Assembly (NCBI RefSeq): GCF_000199675.1
Contig: NC_014960.1
Span: 3,468,379 to 3,532,378 of the forward strand
DNA from: Anaerolinea thermophila UNI-1
GTDB taxonomy: Bacteria > Chloroflexota > Anaerolineae > Anaerolineales > Anaerolineaceae
Length of the DNA stretch: 64,000 bases
Direction: 5' to 3'
Shown here: positions 35,970-44,496 of the stretch, in pieces
Layout: every line of letters begins with the position of its first letter
How positions within the stretch are numbered: position 1 is the first letter of the stretch
The notes under the pieces: generated by a model
What the model saw: only the letters and a program-made list of their open reading frames with translations
The model's database searches: none
What the model was told of the DNA's origin: nothing
Position numbers and translations under genes: made by a program

Positions 35970-36509
35970 ATGAAATTCCGAGTTTCCCTGCTGCTCTTCA
36001 TGGCTTTTCTCCTGCTGGTTTCGGCGTGCTCTCCAGCGCAAAAGACTTCTCCCTCTCCCTCCACTGAGGGCTATCCAACCATGGGATATCAGGGCATGGA
36101 AGGGTACGCCCCCCCTGAAAATTCTTCCTTTGAAATCCCTGCAGGAAATGTTCCTGCACCCGTTCCCGATGAAGGAAAAGCCTCTCTGAGTGGAGTCCTG
36201 TACCAGAAGTCTCATTCTGCCGTGCTGACAAAATTTTCCTTATACCTTACCCCTGCGCAGGGGGAAAACCGCGACCAACCCCCTCCTATTCTCGCCGGAC
36301 CGCTGGCAGATAAAGGGGATATTCCCACAACTTCAAATGAAAAAGGGGAATTTTTCTTCAACAACCTGGAGCCGGGCAACTACTTCCTGGTGGTTTCTCT
36401 GGGATACGATTACGAACTCGCGGTGAAGTCACTGGATGATGCAACTCCCATGCTTATCCGCCTGGAGCCCAATCAGCAACTTTCTCTGGGAACCGTGATT
36501 ATTCCCTGA
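35970..36509 (+). CDS. Lipoprotein with carboxypeptidase-regulatory-like domain
   Basis: 179 residues. Signal sequence with VSAC lipobox (C20), a Ser/Pro-rich linker, then a beta domain with NEKGEFFFNNLEPGNYFLVV, resembling CarboxypepD_reg or SdrD B-like folds. ATG 35970 has AAAGGA 6 nt upstream; an ATG at 35964 is possible. It runs divergently from the secreted repeat protein, and its last 11 nt overlap the converging end of the interrupted glycosyltransferase gene. Confidence 0.8.
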   Translation: MKFRVSLLLFMAFLLLVSACSPAQKTSPSPSTEGYPTMGYQGMEGYAPPENSSFEIPAGNVPAPVPDEGKASLSGVLYQKSHSAVLTKFSLYLTPAQGENRDQPPPILAGPLADKGDIPTTSNEKGEFFFNNLEPGNYFLVVSLGYDYELAVKSLDDATPMLIRLEPNQQLSLGTVIIP

Positions 36510-36642
36510 GAGATTTCCCCCTCTCATAATCCTGCGCACGGACGCGGTAGAGCACTTCTTCTAGAATCTTGCGGTTGAAGGCAATCAGGTCTGCCACCAG
36601 CCCGATCATCAGCGTTTGGAAGCCGATGATCGCCAGGATGGC

Positions 36643-36650
36643 GGCGAGGA
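36643..36650. repeat. Target site duplication, left copy
   Basis: GGCGAGGA directly left of the insertion sequence; the same 8 bp lie at 37851-37858 directly right of it. Confidence 0.93.
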
Positions 36651-37850
36651 GACGCTGTAACAAACTTGGTGGAGAAAGGGAAAAAAAGGAAGGGATCCTG
36701 TAAGATATTGATATCACAACTCCAGGAGCCCTTCCATGAAGATTATACTCCAACTGCCACAGGTAAAACGAAAAAAGCCTGCTCGTCCGAAGCGCTGTCC
36801 ATATTGTCAGGGGGAGACATTCCAGCGATGGGGAGTGGAGAAAAGGCGCATCGAGGATGTCAAAGTTCGTCATGTCGAGGTGGTGAGGTATCGATGCACA
36901 CGGTGCAGGCGCACCTTTCGGGACTATCCGGAGGGGGTAGGCAATGGACGGCACAGTGAACGGTTGAAGAAATTGAGTGTGATCCTGTGGTCACTGGGAT
37001 TGAGTTATCGCAGGGTAGCCGGGGTGTTGAGGATCTTTGGGCTGAGGCTCAGTCATATGAGCGGGTGGCGGCATGTACAGGCAGAGGGGGAAAAGTTGAT
37101 GGGGGAATTGAAATGGAAAAGCGTGCGGGTGGTGGGGGTAGATGGAGCCTGGGTGGGAGGCAAAGGAGTGATGGTGGCGGTGGATCTGGGAGATGGTAGT
37201 CTGCTGGAGGTTGCCGAGGTAGACGAGAAAGACAGCCGGGCTCTGTTCACCTGGCTGAAACGGTTGAAAGAGATGCATGACATCGGCGCCATCGTGAGCG
37301 ATGATCTGGCGATCTACAAGCAACTGACCGATGAACTGGAGATAGGGCATCAGGTCTGTCAGTTTCATGTGCGGCGCTGGGTAAAGCATGCTTTGAAGGG
37401 GTTACAGGCTGAGTTGGATCCAGCCTGGCAGGGGGTGCTTGAAAAGGTCGAGGAAATCCTGCGCGACCTGCCATTGCATGGAGACCGCCTCTTACACCGC
37501 CTGTGGAAATCCCTGCCGGGCAGGAGTACACCACCGGAAGGAAAACGCACGCCCCTGGAAAAACTCCGCGACCTGATCCTGCGCTTATCGCGTGATTGGC
37601 AACGCTATGTGGCTTTCTATGCTGATGTGGGTATTCCCTGGACCAATAATCGCACGGAACAGATGATTGGCAGGCTCAAGAGCCGCGCCCAGCAAGCCAG
37701 GCGATATAAAACCACCGCCGGGTTGCTCCGCGGAAGCACAGTTGCCTGTCAGTTCTGGGCATGAGCCCTCCCGTAATTCCCTCCTCTCCCCCCGTCTTCT
37801 CTCTTCCTTCCTTTTTTCGAAAATTCGCCCACCAATTTTGTTACAGTCTC
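36651..37850 (+). mobile_element. Complete 1200-bp insertion sequence
   Basis: Bounded by imperfect 22-bp terminal inverted repeats (36651-36672 and 37829-37850; 19 of 22 match; shared core CTGTAACAAA then TTGGTGG) and by an 8-bp duplication GGCGAGGA. It carries one transposase gene. Intact ends and a perfect duplication suggest a recent insertion. The 8-bp duplication and N-terminal zinc finger resemble ISL3-type elements; the family is uncertain. Confidence 0.93.
36736..37764 (+). CDS. DDE transposase
   Basis: 342 residues. N-terminal zinc finger (C21, C24, C54, C57), then a helix-turn-helix-like region, then the catalytic domain with candidate DDE residues D136 (VGVDGAWV), D189 or D190 (VSDDLAIY) and E308 (NNRTEQMIG). 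Uninterrupted and followed by the right inverted repeat 64 nt downstream, so the element is probably active. ISL3-like by architecture; ISNCY-type is an alternative. Confidence 0.9.
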   Translation: MKIILQLPQVKRKKPARPKRCPYCQGETFQRWGVEKRRIEDVKVRHVEVVRYRCTRCRRTFRDYPEGVGNGRHSERLKKLSVILWSLGLSYRRVAGVLRIFGLRLSHMSGWRHVQAEGEKLMGELKWKSVRVVGVDGAWVGGKGVMVAVDLGDGSLLEVAEVDEKDSRALFTWLKRLKEMHDIGAIVSDDLAIYKQLTDELEIGHQVCQFHVRRWVKHALKGLQAELDPAWQGVLEKVEEILRDLPLHGDRLLHRLWKSLPGRSTPPEGKRTPLEKLRDLILRLSRDWQRYVAFYADVGIPWTNNRTEQMIGRLKSRAQQARRYKTTAGLLRGSTVACQFWA

Positions 37851-37858
37851 GGCGAGGA
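37851..37858. repeat. Target site duplication, right copy
   Basis: GGCGAGGA, identical to 36643-36650. Confidence 0.93.
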
Positions 37859-38724
37859 TAAGGGATTGCACCTGGGCGACGGGTTCTCCCAGCACATAGC
37901 GCAGGATGACGAAGCGCAGTCCCAGCCCCACCGCCGCCAGCAGAAGCACTCCCCCCACCAGGGTAAATACCCGCAGGGGACGGTGCATGGAATACGAGCG
38001 CACGATGGTAATGCCCGAATTGCGCAGGTAATCGGTGATACTGCGGATGAGGCGCGATGGGCGCGTGGGCGGATTGGTGCGGATGGGCACCGACATCACC
38101 GCCAGGGGGCTGTTGCCCGCCTGGATGAGCGTTTCCAGCGTGTACGAGTAGTCCGAAAGCACCAGCGTGCGCAGGGCGGCTTCGCGCGTCAGGGCGCGGA
38201 AACCGCTGGTGGCGTCGGGGATAGACAGCCCTGCCGCCTGCGAAACCACGCGACTGCCCCATACCTGCAAGCGCCGTTTGAGCGGGGCAAAATGCTCCAG
38301 CGTGGCAACCCCGCGGTCGCCAATGACCAAGTCGGCTTTGCCTTCGAGAATGGGGCGCAGAAGGGTGGGAATGTCCTCGGCGCTGTACTGGTTATCGGCA
38401 TCGGTGTTGAGGATGACATCCGCGCCTGCACGCAGGCAAGCATCCAGCCCGGCGGCAAAGGCTTTTGCCAGCCCGCTGTGCTTGCGCAGGCGCACCACGT
38501 GATCCGCACCCGCGGCGCGGGCTACCTCGGCAGTATTGTCCTGACTGCCGTCATCCACGATCAGAATTTCGACCACGTCAAAGCCCTCAATGTGGCGCGG
38601 CAAAAGGCTCAGCGTGTGCGGCAGAACCTCGGCTTCGTTGTAGCAGGGAATTTGAATGATCAGTTTCATGGCAACGCCGATAGTATACCACAGAGCCTCT
38701 CCCGGCTGACACCCATCCTGACCT

Positions 38725-38807
38725 TGTGGATAGAATCCCTGAATCTGTGGATAACTCCCCAAAAATCTGTGGAAAACCCCCAGAAATCTGTGGAAAACTG
38801 TGGAGAA
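38725..38807 (+). promoter_or_regulatory. Cluster of five phased DnaA-box-like sites
   Basis: Five 9-mers in one orientation: TGTGGATAG (38725), TGTGGATAA (38746, the exact complement of consensus TTATCCACA), TGTGGAAAA (38768), TGTGGAAAA (38789) and TGTGGAGAA (38799). Start-to-start distances are 21, 22, 21 and 10 bp, two or one helical turns. The second to fourth lie in a degenerate 21-22 bp tandem repeat (AATCTGTGGAWAACYCCCC). Three GGGGAT repeats follow at about 38810-38838, then a T-rich run. The gap 38670-39047 has no gene. Candidate replication origin part or DnaA-titration/regulatory site. Confidence 0.55.
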
Positions 38808-38950
38808 TCGGGGGATGAATCGGGGATGAGCGGGGGATAACCCTCTAACCAGTTTTTTACCACCAGAATCTCTCTGCGGAATTTTCTGAACCGGCTCACC
38901 GTGCGCCAGGAGGGCGGCTGAGCCTGCCAAAACTGAACCATGCCGAAGAC

Positions 38951-38982
38951 GGCGCACCCCTTGGCATTCCTCGGGGTGCGCC
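38951..38982. repeat. GC-rich hairpin
   Basis: GGCGCACCCC (38951-38960) and GGGGTGCGCC (38973-38982) around a 12-nt loop. Not followed by a good T run on either strand. A near copy with a different loop is at 61232-61263. A short TTCGCGCCTTTACGG repeat follows at about 38989-39005. Confidence 0.5.
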
Positions 38983-39047
38983 CATTTTCTTCGCGCCTTT
39001 ACGGTTTCCCTTATCCGTGCCTCTGGACAGGATGCCCCTGTGCGCTT

Positions 39048-40049
39048 TCACTCCCGCGGGGTGTTGCTCACCCAGTAGGGGTAGGGCGGTTCTTTCTCGC
39101 TCACCCGATCCAGTTCCGCCATCTCCTCATCGCTCAATTGCCAGCCGGTCGCCCCCAGGTTGGTCTCCAGGTGCTCCAGCGAGCGCACGCCGATAATTGG
39201 CGCAGTGACCCCCGGCTTCTGCAACAGCCAGCGCAGAGCCACCTGCGCGGGGTGCTTGCCCAACCGCTGGGCAATGGCGTACAGCGCATCCAGCACGCTC
39301 CAGGTGTGCTCGGTGTTGTACTTTTCCCAGCGCTCGCTCCAGTTCTGGCGCGAGGCTTCGTCCACCCGCGAGCCTTCCGGCGGCGCCTGCATCCCGCGGT
39401 GATATTTACCGCTCAGCCAACCGCCGCGCAGCGGACTCCACGGCAGAATTGCCAGCCCTTCGTTCTGACACACCGGCACCAGTTCCCACTCCAGTTCGCG
39501 ATCCAGCAGGTTGTAGAGCGGTTGCAGGGAGACGAAAGCTTCCCAGCCGTTCATCAGGCTCACGTCAATGGCTTTCTGCAATTGCCAGCCGGAGTAATTG
39601 CTCGCCCCGATGTAGCGCACCTTGCCCTGCTCCACCAGCCGATTCAGCGTGGAGAGCGTCTCTTCCAGCGGGGTGGCGCTGTCCCAGGCATGCACCTGAT
39701 ACAGATCAATGTAATCGGTTTGCAGGCGGCGCAGGCTGTCTTCCACCGCCGCCAGGATGTGCTTGCGGCTCAGCCCCACCTCGTTGACGCCCTCCCCCAT
39801 GGGGAAGCGCACCTTGGTGGCAATCACCCAGTCCTCGCGGCGCTTACCCTTCAGCCATTTGCCCACAATTTCTTCGGAAATGCCGCGGCTGTACACATTT
39901 GCCGTATCGATGAAGTTGCCGCCCACCTCGGCAAAACGATCCAGGATGGGGTAACTTTCCTCTTCAGGAGTTTCGCGCCCAAAGGTCATCGCCCCCAGAC
40001 ACAGTTCCGAGACTTTCATCCCGCTTCTGCCTAAAAATCGGTACTCCAT
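39048..40049 (-). CDS. Aldo/keto reductase
   Basis: 333 residues, NADPH-dependent TIM barrel of the YghZ/Tas-like branch. The catalytic tetrad is visible: D and Y in FIDTANVYS, K in ATKVRFP and H in YQVHAWD. Cofactor-binding C-terminal segment (PIIGVRSLEHLETNLGA) is present. Substrate unknown. AGGAGGTG lies 3 nt before the ATG. Confidence 0.93.
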   Translation of the reverse strand: MEYRFLGRSGMKVSELCLGAMTFGRETPEEESYPILDRFAEVGGNFIDTANVYSRGISEEIVGKWLKGKRREDWVIATKVRFPMGEGVNEVGLSRKHILAAVEDSLRRLQTDYIDLYQVHAWDSATPLEETLSTLNRLVEQGKVRYIGASNYSGWQLQKAIDVSLMNGWEAFVSLQPLYNLLDRELEWELVPVCQNEGLAILPWSPLRGGWLSGKYHRGMQAPPEGSRVDEASRQNWSERWEKYNTEHTWSVLDALYAIAQRLGKHPAQVALRWLLQKPGVTAPIIGVRSLEHLETNLGATGWQLSDEEMAELDRVSEKEPPYPYWVSNTPRE

Positions 40050-40148
40050 GGTTCACCTCCTGTTTACAGGATACATTATGGCACAGAATGGGCGAGGTGT
40101 AGTGCCCTCACTGCGTCCCTCTCGACGGATTTCGACACGGCTTTCCCC

Positions 40149-40178
40149 CTTCGCGTCCTTCGCGCCTTTGCGGTGATT
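40149..40178. repeat. Dispersed intergenic repeat copy
   Basis: CTTCGCGTCCTTCGCGCCTT followed by TGCGGTGA, same family as at 28796 and, inverted, 46468 and 61273. The gap 40050-40289 otherwise holds only the def promoter region, including an inverted repeat GGGTAA-AA-TTACCC near 40250 that overlaps a TAAAAT hexamer. Confidence 0.55.
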
Positions 40179-40289
40179 TTCAACCGCACAGCGTCCCCCA
40201 AAGAGATGTTGAGCCATTAAACGGGCAGTGGAAATTCCCCCGTTTTCGGGGTAAAATTACCCTGACATCTTTTAAGGTAGGTAAATGCT

Positions 40290-40805
40290 ATGGCTGTACG
40301 AACGATTGTCACAGTACCCGACCCGGTACTGCGGCGCAAAGCCAAAAAGGTCACGACTTTCGACAAAGATTTACAGGTACTGATTGACGACATGATTGAA
40401 ACCATGCGCGCCGCCCCCGGCGTGGGACTGGCGGCGCCGCAGGTGGGCGTCTCCCAGCGCGTGATTGTGGTGGAATACGGCGAGGGCGAAGAAGAGGACG
40501 AGAACGTCCCCAAAAAACTGTACGCGGTGGTCAACCCGGAGATTGTCGAAGCCTCGCCCGAGAGGGTCACCGGCGTGGAAGGCTGTCTCTCCATCCCCCG
40601 CATGATGGGCGAAGTCGAGCGCCACGAGCGCATCGTCGTCAAAGGGCTGAACCGCTACGGCAAACCCGTCAAGTACAAACTTTCCGGCTGGACGGCGCGC
40701 ATCTTCCAGCACGAAATTGACCACCTGGAAGGCATCCTCTACACCGACCGCGCGACCAGCGTGTGGATTCCCAAAGAGGAAGAGGAAGTCCAGGACAACG
40801 TGTAG
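40290..40805 (+). CDS. def: Peptide deformylase
   Basis: 171 residues. Removes the formyl group from new proteins. All three motifs are intact: GVGLAAPQ, EGCLS (metal Cys) and HEIDH (metal His pair and catalytic Glu). An acidic insert (GEGEEEDENV) follows the first motif. recF follows after only 8 nt, so the two are probably co-transcribed. Confidence 0.97.
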   Translation: MAVRTIVTVPDPVLRRKAKKVTTFDKDLQVLIDDMIETMRAAPGVGLAAPQVGVSQRVIVVEYGEGEEEDENVPKKLYAVVNPEIVEASPERVTGVEGCLSIPRMMGEVERHERIVVKGLNRYGKPVKYKLSGWTARIFQHEIDHLEGILYTDRATSVWIPKEEEEVQDNV

Positions 40806-40813
40806 GCGTCTGC

Positions 40814-42055
40814 ATGCACCTCACCCATCTCTCGCTGACCCATTTTCGCCTGTTTGCCCGCCTGGATATGGAACTCCCCAGGCGGACATTATTGCTGGTC
40901 GGCGAGAACGCCCAGGGCAAGACCAGTTTGCTGGAAGCCATCTACTACCTGGCAACCTTCACCTCACTGCACGCCTCGCTGGACCGCCAGATCGTCTCGT
41001 TTGCCGCGGCGCGCGAACCGCTGGCAGTGGCGCGCATCGTGGGCGATTTTGAGCGAGAAGGACGGGCGCATCGCCTGGAAGTGCGCCTGATTCTGGAAGC
41101 CAACGGCGGTTTCCCGCCGGCGCGTTTTCGCAAAGAGATTCTGCTGGACGGCGTCAAGCGCACCGCTCAGGAAGCCACCGGCGCGCTCACCGCAGTGATG
41201 TTCCTGCCCGATATGACCCACATCCTGGACGGCTCGCCCGAAGAGCGCCGCCGTTACCTCAACCTGGCGCTGGCGCAAGCCGTGCCCGGCTATGCTCAAG
41301 CCCTCACCGACTACACCCGCGCGCTGGAACAGCGCAACGCCCTGCTCAAACTGCTTCAGGAACGCAGTGCCGACCCCGCCCAATTAGCCTACTGGGATAC
41401 TTTACTGGCGGAAAAAGGCGCTTTCATTCTGCACGCACGCATTGCCGCCATTGCCGAACTGGAGCGCCTCGCCGCGCGCATCCACAACCGTTTGACCGGC
41501 GGGACAGAAGTCCTGCAGTTTGTCTATCTGCCCGCCTATGACCCCCTGCCGCACCCCGAAGGGCAGTATGCTCTGCCCATCCTCACCCCCATGGACCGCG
41601 GCGGCTTCAGTCTGACACAACTGCGCGAGGGCTTTTTACAACGCCTGAGCGACCTGCGCTCAGAGGAAATTGCCCGCGGCGTGACCACCATCGGACCGCA
41701 CCGCGATGAACTGCGCTTCCTCTCCAACGGCGTGGATTTGGGCGACTACGGCTCACGCGGGCAATTGCGCACCACCCTGCTCTCACTCAAAATGGCAGAA
41801 GCCCGCTGGATGAAAGAGCGCACGGGCGAGTTCCCCATCCTCTTGCTGGACGAGATTCTTGCCGAACTGGACGACCGCCGCCGCGCCGACCTGCTGGATG
41901 CGCTGGATGATTTCGAACAAGCCGTGCTCACCACCACCGACCTGAAACTGTTTGCCCCGCCGTTTCTGTCTCGTTGCACCGTGTGGCGCGTGACCCAGGG
42001 GGTGGTACAGACAGAATCCCCTCAACAGGGGGAGCAACTTTCTCCCTCTCTCTGA
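40814..42055 (+). CDS. recF: DNA replication and repair protein RecF
   Basis: 413 residues. SMC-like ATPase that loads RecA at gaps with RecO and RecR. Walker A GENAQGKTS, signature GSRGQLRTTLLSLKMAE and Walker B ILLLDEILAELDD are intact. The ATG at 40814 fits the family start (MHLTHLSLTHFR); no Shine-Dalgarno sequence is visible, consistent with coupling to def 8 nt upstream. dnaA, dnaN and gyrB, the classic recF neighbours, are not here. Confidence 0.95.
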   Translation: MHLTHLSLTHFRLFARLDMELPRRTLLLVGENAQGKTSLLEAIYYLATFTSLHASLDRQIVSFAAAREPLAVARIVGDFEREGRAHRLEVRLILEANGGFPPARFRKEILLDGVKRTAQEATGALTAVMFLPDMTHILDGSPEERRRYLNLALAQAVPGYAQALTDYTRALEQRNALLKLLQERSADPAQLAYWDTLLAEKGAFILHARIAAIAELERLAARIHNRLTGGTEVLQFVYLPAYDPLPHPEGQYALPILTPMDRGGFSLTQLREGFLQRLSDLRSEEIARGVTTIGPHRDELRFLSNGVDLGDYGSRGQLRTTLLSLKMAEARWMKERTGEFPILLLDEILAELDDRRRADLLDALDDFEQAVLTTTDLKLFAPPFLSRCTVWRVTQGVVQTESPQQGEQLSPSL

Positions 42056-42072
42056 GATTTTCAATCAGTTTG

Positions 42073-42081
42073 TGTTAGAAT
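42073..42081 (+). promoter_or_regulatory. Extended -10 promoter of the second GGDEF gene
   Basis: TGTTAGAAT, an extended -10 (TGn plus TAGAAT), 30 nt before the GTG at 42111. A start near 42088 leaves about 23 nt of leader containing AAGG. Confidence 0.5.
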
Positions 42082-42110
42082 TTATCTATCACTTTCAGAA
42101 GGTGCGCCTG

Positions 42111-43901
42111 GTGAAAGGGCGCTTTTTTTATTTTTTTATGAACCTGTCCGATTTTTTTCTGGAGAGCAATCCGCTCTCTGCCATCTTTCATAACCCGCGC
42201 GTAGGCATTGCCATCGTCAATTCCGACCTGCGTTTTCTTTTTGTCAACGACCACTTTGCCGACTTAATGCATCTCTCCAACGCCGCCCTGCTCCAGCGCT
42301 CCGAAGGGGAAATCACCGTTTGGGGAGATGTGGAAAATTCCCTGACACTGTTCCGCCAGTTATTCAGCGGTGAAATTCTGCACTTTTCCCTGCTCAAACG
42401 CTATCAGTCCGACATCGGCGGGGCGTTCGTGGTAGAACTCACCGCCACTCCGCTGAAGGATATGAACGGCAATATCAACGGCGCATTCATGGTCATTGTG
42501 CCGCTTTCGGCGCGAGAATTGCCGTACAACACCCCCTACCCTGAAGACTGGTATCGCCAGGTGCTCAACGGCTCGCCCGACACGATTGCCATCACCGATT
42601 TGAACGGCGTGATTCTGTTTGCCTCATCGGCGGCGGTGAAAATGTTCGGCTATCCCGACCCGCGCTACGCGCTGGGTAAATCCCTGCTGGCTTTTATCTA
42701 CCCCGAAGACCGCGAGCGAGCACTCCAGGATTTTCGGACGATCCTGGAAGGGAACAGCCCCGCCGCAGTGGAATACCGTGGGGTGCGCGCCGATGGTTCA
42801 CTGTTTTTCTTTGAGGTGCACGGCAGTATCCTGCGCGATGAACAGGGCGCGCCTCAACAGATGATCTTTGTCCTGCGCGATGTCACCCAACGCCACCGCG
42901 CCGAAAACGACCGCCAGCAGCGCATCCGCGAACTGGAAGCCATCAACGCCACCATGGTGGACATGACCACCGAACTGGACTTACAGCGCCTGCTGGAAGC
43001 CATCGTTGAACGGGTGGCGCTCTTGCTCGGCGCGCTGGAAAGCAACGTAGCCCTCTACGACCCCGACAGCCGCTCTCTGCGGATGGTTGCCGCCTACCCC
43101 CCGCGTCTGCAGGATGACCACCCCAGCGTTCCTCTGGGACAGGGCATCATCGGCAAAGCCGCCCAATCTCGAAAGACTCTGCTGGTGGAAGATGTCTCGG
43201 TCTGGGAAACCTCATCTGCGCACGGAAACGCCTTTCGCACCTGGATTGCCGTGCCTTTGCTTCACAAGCATGAACTGCTGGGCGTGGTCACGGTCAGCGC
43301 CGATCCCAGCCAGCGCCGTTTCAGCACCGACGACCTGCGCCTCATCGAGATGTTTGCTCAATCCGCCGCCATTGCCATCCAGAATGCTACCCTCTTCAGC
43401 GAGGTGCAGCGCCTGGCACGGCTGGATTCGCTTACAGGAGCGCTGAACCGCCGCAGTTTCTACGACCAGGGTCAGCACGAAATCCAGCGCGCCCAACGCT
43501 ACCACAGCCCGCTCAGTTTGATTATGCTGGACGTGGATCACTTCAAACAGGTCAACGACCGCTACGGTCACCTGGCGGGAGATGAGGCACTCAAAGCGGT
43601 GGTGCAGACGTGTCTTGCCCAGGTGCGCCAGGCAGACTGGGTAGGGCGTTTTGGCGGCGAGGAATTTGTCATCCTGCTCCCCGAAACCAGCCTTGAGGGT
43701 GCGCTGGCTATGGCTCAGCGCCTGTGTACCGCAGTGGAGACCCTGCGTTTTCCCGGCAGAGATGAGCGCATGTGCATCACCATCAGCGTGGGGGTGGCAG
43801 AACGCACTCTCGAAATGACGCAGGTGGAACAATTGCTCAACGCCGCCGATGAAGCCCTCTACCGCGCCAAAGCCATGGGGCGCAACCGCGTTTCGGCGTA
43901 A
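42111..43901 (+). CDS. PAS-PAS-GAF diguanylate cyclase
   Basis: About 596 residues: PAS-like (about 20-145), PAS/PAC (about 155-285), GAF (about 300-440), GGDEF (about 445-596). The active loop is GGEEF, an accepted active form, with an RxxD I-site (RQAD) five residues before it. The start is uncertain: GTG 42111 has AAGG 8 nt upstream and follows the extended -10; ATG 42138 follows a long T run with no ribosome site. The sequence GCGCCT...GGGCGC plus T7AT7 at 42104-42137 also looks like a terminator for recF, so the two signals overlap. Confidence 0.92.
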   Translation: MKGRFFYFFMNLSDFFLESNPLSAIFHNPRVGIAIVNSDLRFLFVNDHFADLMHLSNAALLQRSEGEITVWGDVENSLTLFRQLFSGEILHFSLLKRYQSDIGGAFVVELTATPLKDMNGNINGAFMVIVPLSARELPYNTPYPEDWYRQVLNGSPDTIAITDLNGVILFASSAAVKMFGYPDPRYALGKSLLAFIYPEDRERALQDFRTILEGNSPAAVEYRGVRADGSLFFFEVHGSILRDEQGAPQQMIFVLRDVTQRHRAENDRQQRIRELEAINATMVDMTTELDLQRLLEAIVERVALLLGALESNVALYDPDSRSLRMVAAYPPRLQDDHPSVPLGQGIIGKAAQSRKTLLVEDVSVWETSSAHGNAFRTWIAVPLLHKHELLGVVTVSADPSQRRFSTDDLRLIEMFAQSAAIAIQNATLFSEVQRLARLDSLTGALNRRSFYDQGQHEIQRAQRYHSPLSLIMLDVDHFKQVNDRYGHLAGDEALKAVVQTCLAQVRQADWVGRFGGEEFVILLPETSLEGALAMAQRLCTAVETLRFPGRDERMCITISVGVAERTLEMTQVEQLLNAADEALYRAKAMGRNRVSA

Positions 43902-43942
43902 GAACAATACAACTGAGACACATTTCTTTCCCTGAGTAAGCG

Positions 43943-43948
43943 TATAAT
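43943..43948 (+). promoter_or_regulatory. -10 box upstream of the YbjN-like gene
   Basis: TATAAT, 63 nt before the ATG at 44012; the -35 is not consensus. Confidence 0.4.
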
Positions 43949-44011
43949 TAAGGAAGTCAAGCCCTTTTGCGGCTGTTCCTTTTCTTCCCCTTTCTTCTCA
44001 ATGGAGTATCC

Positions 44012-44455
44012 ATGAGCACTTTTGAAGACCTTTTTTCGGGGGTGAATTTTAAAAGCACCGTCACCCGTTACTGTCAGCAGATTGGCTGGAAGGTTGCCGA
44101 GGTGGATGACCGCCACGCCATGCTCAAATTCACCATGGAGTCGGGGCGCAATCAGGTGCTGTGGATTTTGCGCTACGACAAGACGCTGGAGTTTTCTGTC
44201 CCCAGTATGGCGCAGTTTGACCGCGAAGAGGATATCCCTCATTTTCTTTCCACCGTGCTGATGCGGCGCAGTTCGCAGAAGAAAATCGGTTTCTGGTGCA
44301 TTGAAGAGATTAACGGGCGCTTTATCTACTCGTGCATGCATAACGCCGAAATCCAGTTGATGGATATTCCCTACTTCCGCGATGTGGTGGTGGCGCTCAT
44401 CTCCGAGTGTGATGAGTTCGAGGGAATTTTGCTGGATATGCTCAACCGGCAATAA
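44012..44455 (+). CDS. Small YbjN-like or chaperone-fold protein
   Basis: 147 residues, soluble, no Cys clusters. The pattern of a short helix, a curved sheet (HAMLKFTMESGRNQVLWILR) and C-terminal helices resembles the YbjN/type III chaperone-like fold, but I do not recognise strict motifs. GGAG lies 6 nt before the ATG. A membrane protein gene follows after 41 nt. Function unknown. Confidence 0.7.
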   Translation: MSTFEDLFSGVNFKSTVTRYCQQIGWKVAEVDDRHAMLKFTMESGRNQVLWILRYDKTLEFSVPSMAQFDREEDIPHFLSTVLMRRSSQKKIGFWCIEEINGRFIYSCMHNAEIQLMDIPYFRDVVVALISECDEFEGILLDMLNRQ

Positions 44456-44496
44456 AGGCGCATCACCGACCTCTCCGAAGCCTGATGGAGGGAGGT

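Larger units (their letters stand above)
36499..38669 (-). pseudogene. Family 2 glycosyltransferase gene disrupted by an insertion sequence
   Basis: The 5' part (38669-37851, 273 codons) encodes a DPM1-like GT-A domain (IQIPCYNEAEVLPHTL, metal site NTDADNQY) and one C-terminal helix. The 3' part (36642-36499, 47 codons plus stop) encodes the second helix and tail (AIIGFQTLMIGLVADLI...EEVLYRVR). Removing 36651-37850 and one copy of the 8-bp duplication joins them in frame to a 320-residue protein. As it stands, translation continues into the element and stops at 37749 after 33 foreign residues. The catalytic domain may still be made, but it lacks its last membrane helix. Probable role: lipid-linked sugar synthesis. 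Confidence 0.93.

Noticed and set aside
36662..36954. Upstream part of the open frame 36499-36954 as an independent gene
   Set aside because: Only 36499-36650 is coding, as the tail of the interrupted glycosyltransferase; the rest is insertion-sequence DNA.
38666..38941. Minus-strand frame containing repeated FSTDFWG
   Set aside because: The peptide repeat is the translation of the 21-bp DnaA-box repeat; no ribosome site or homology signal.
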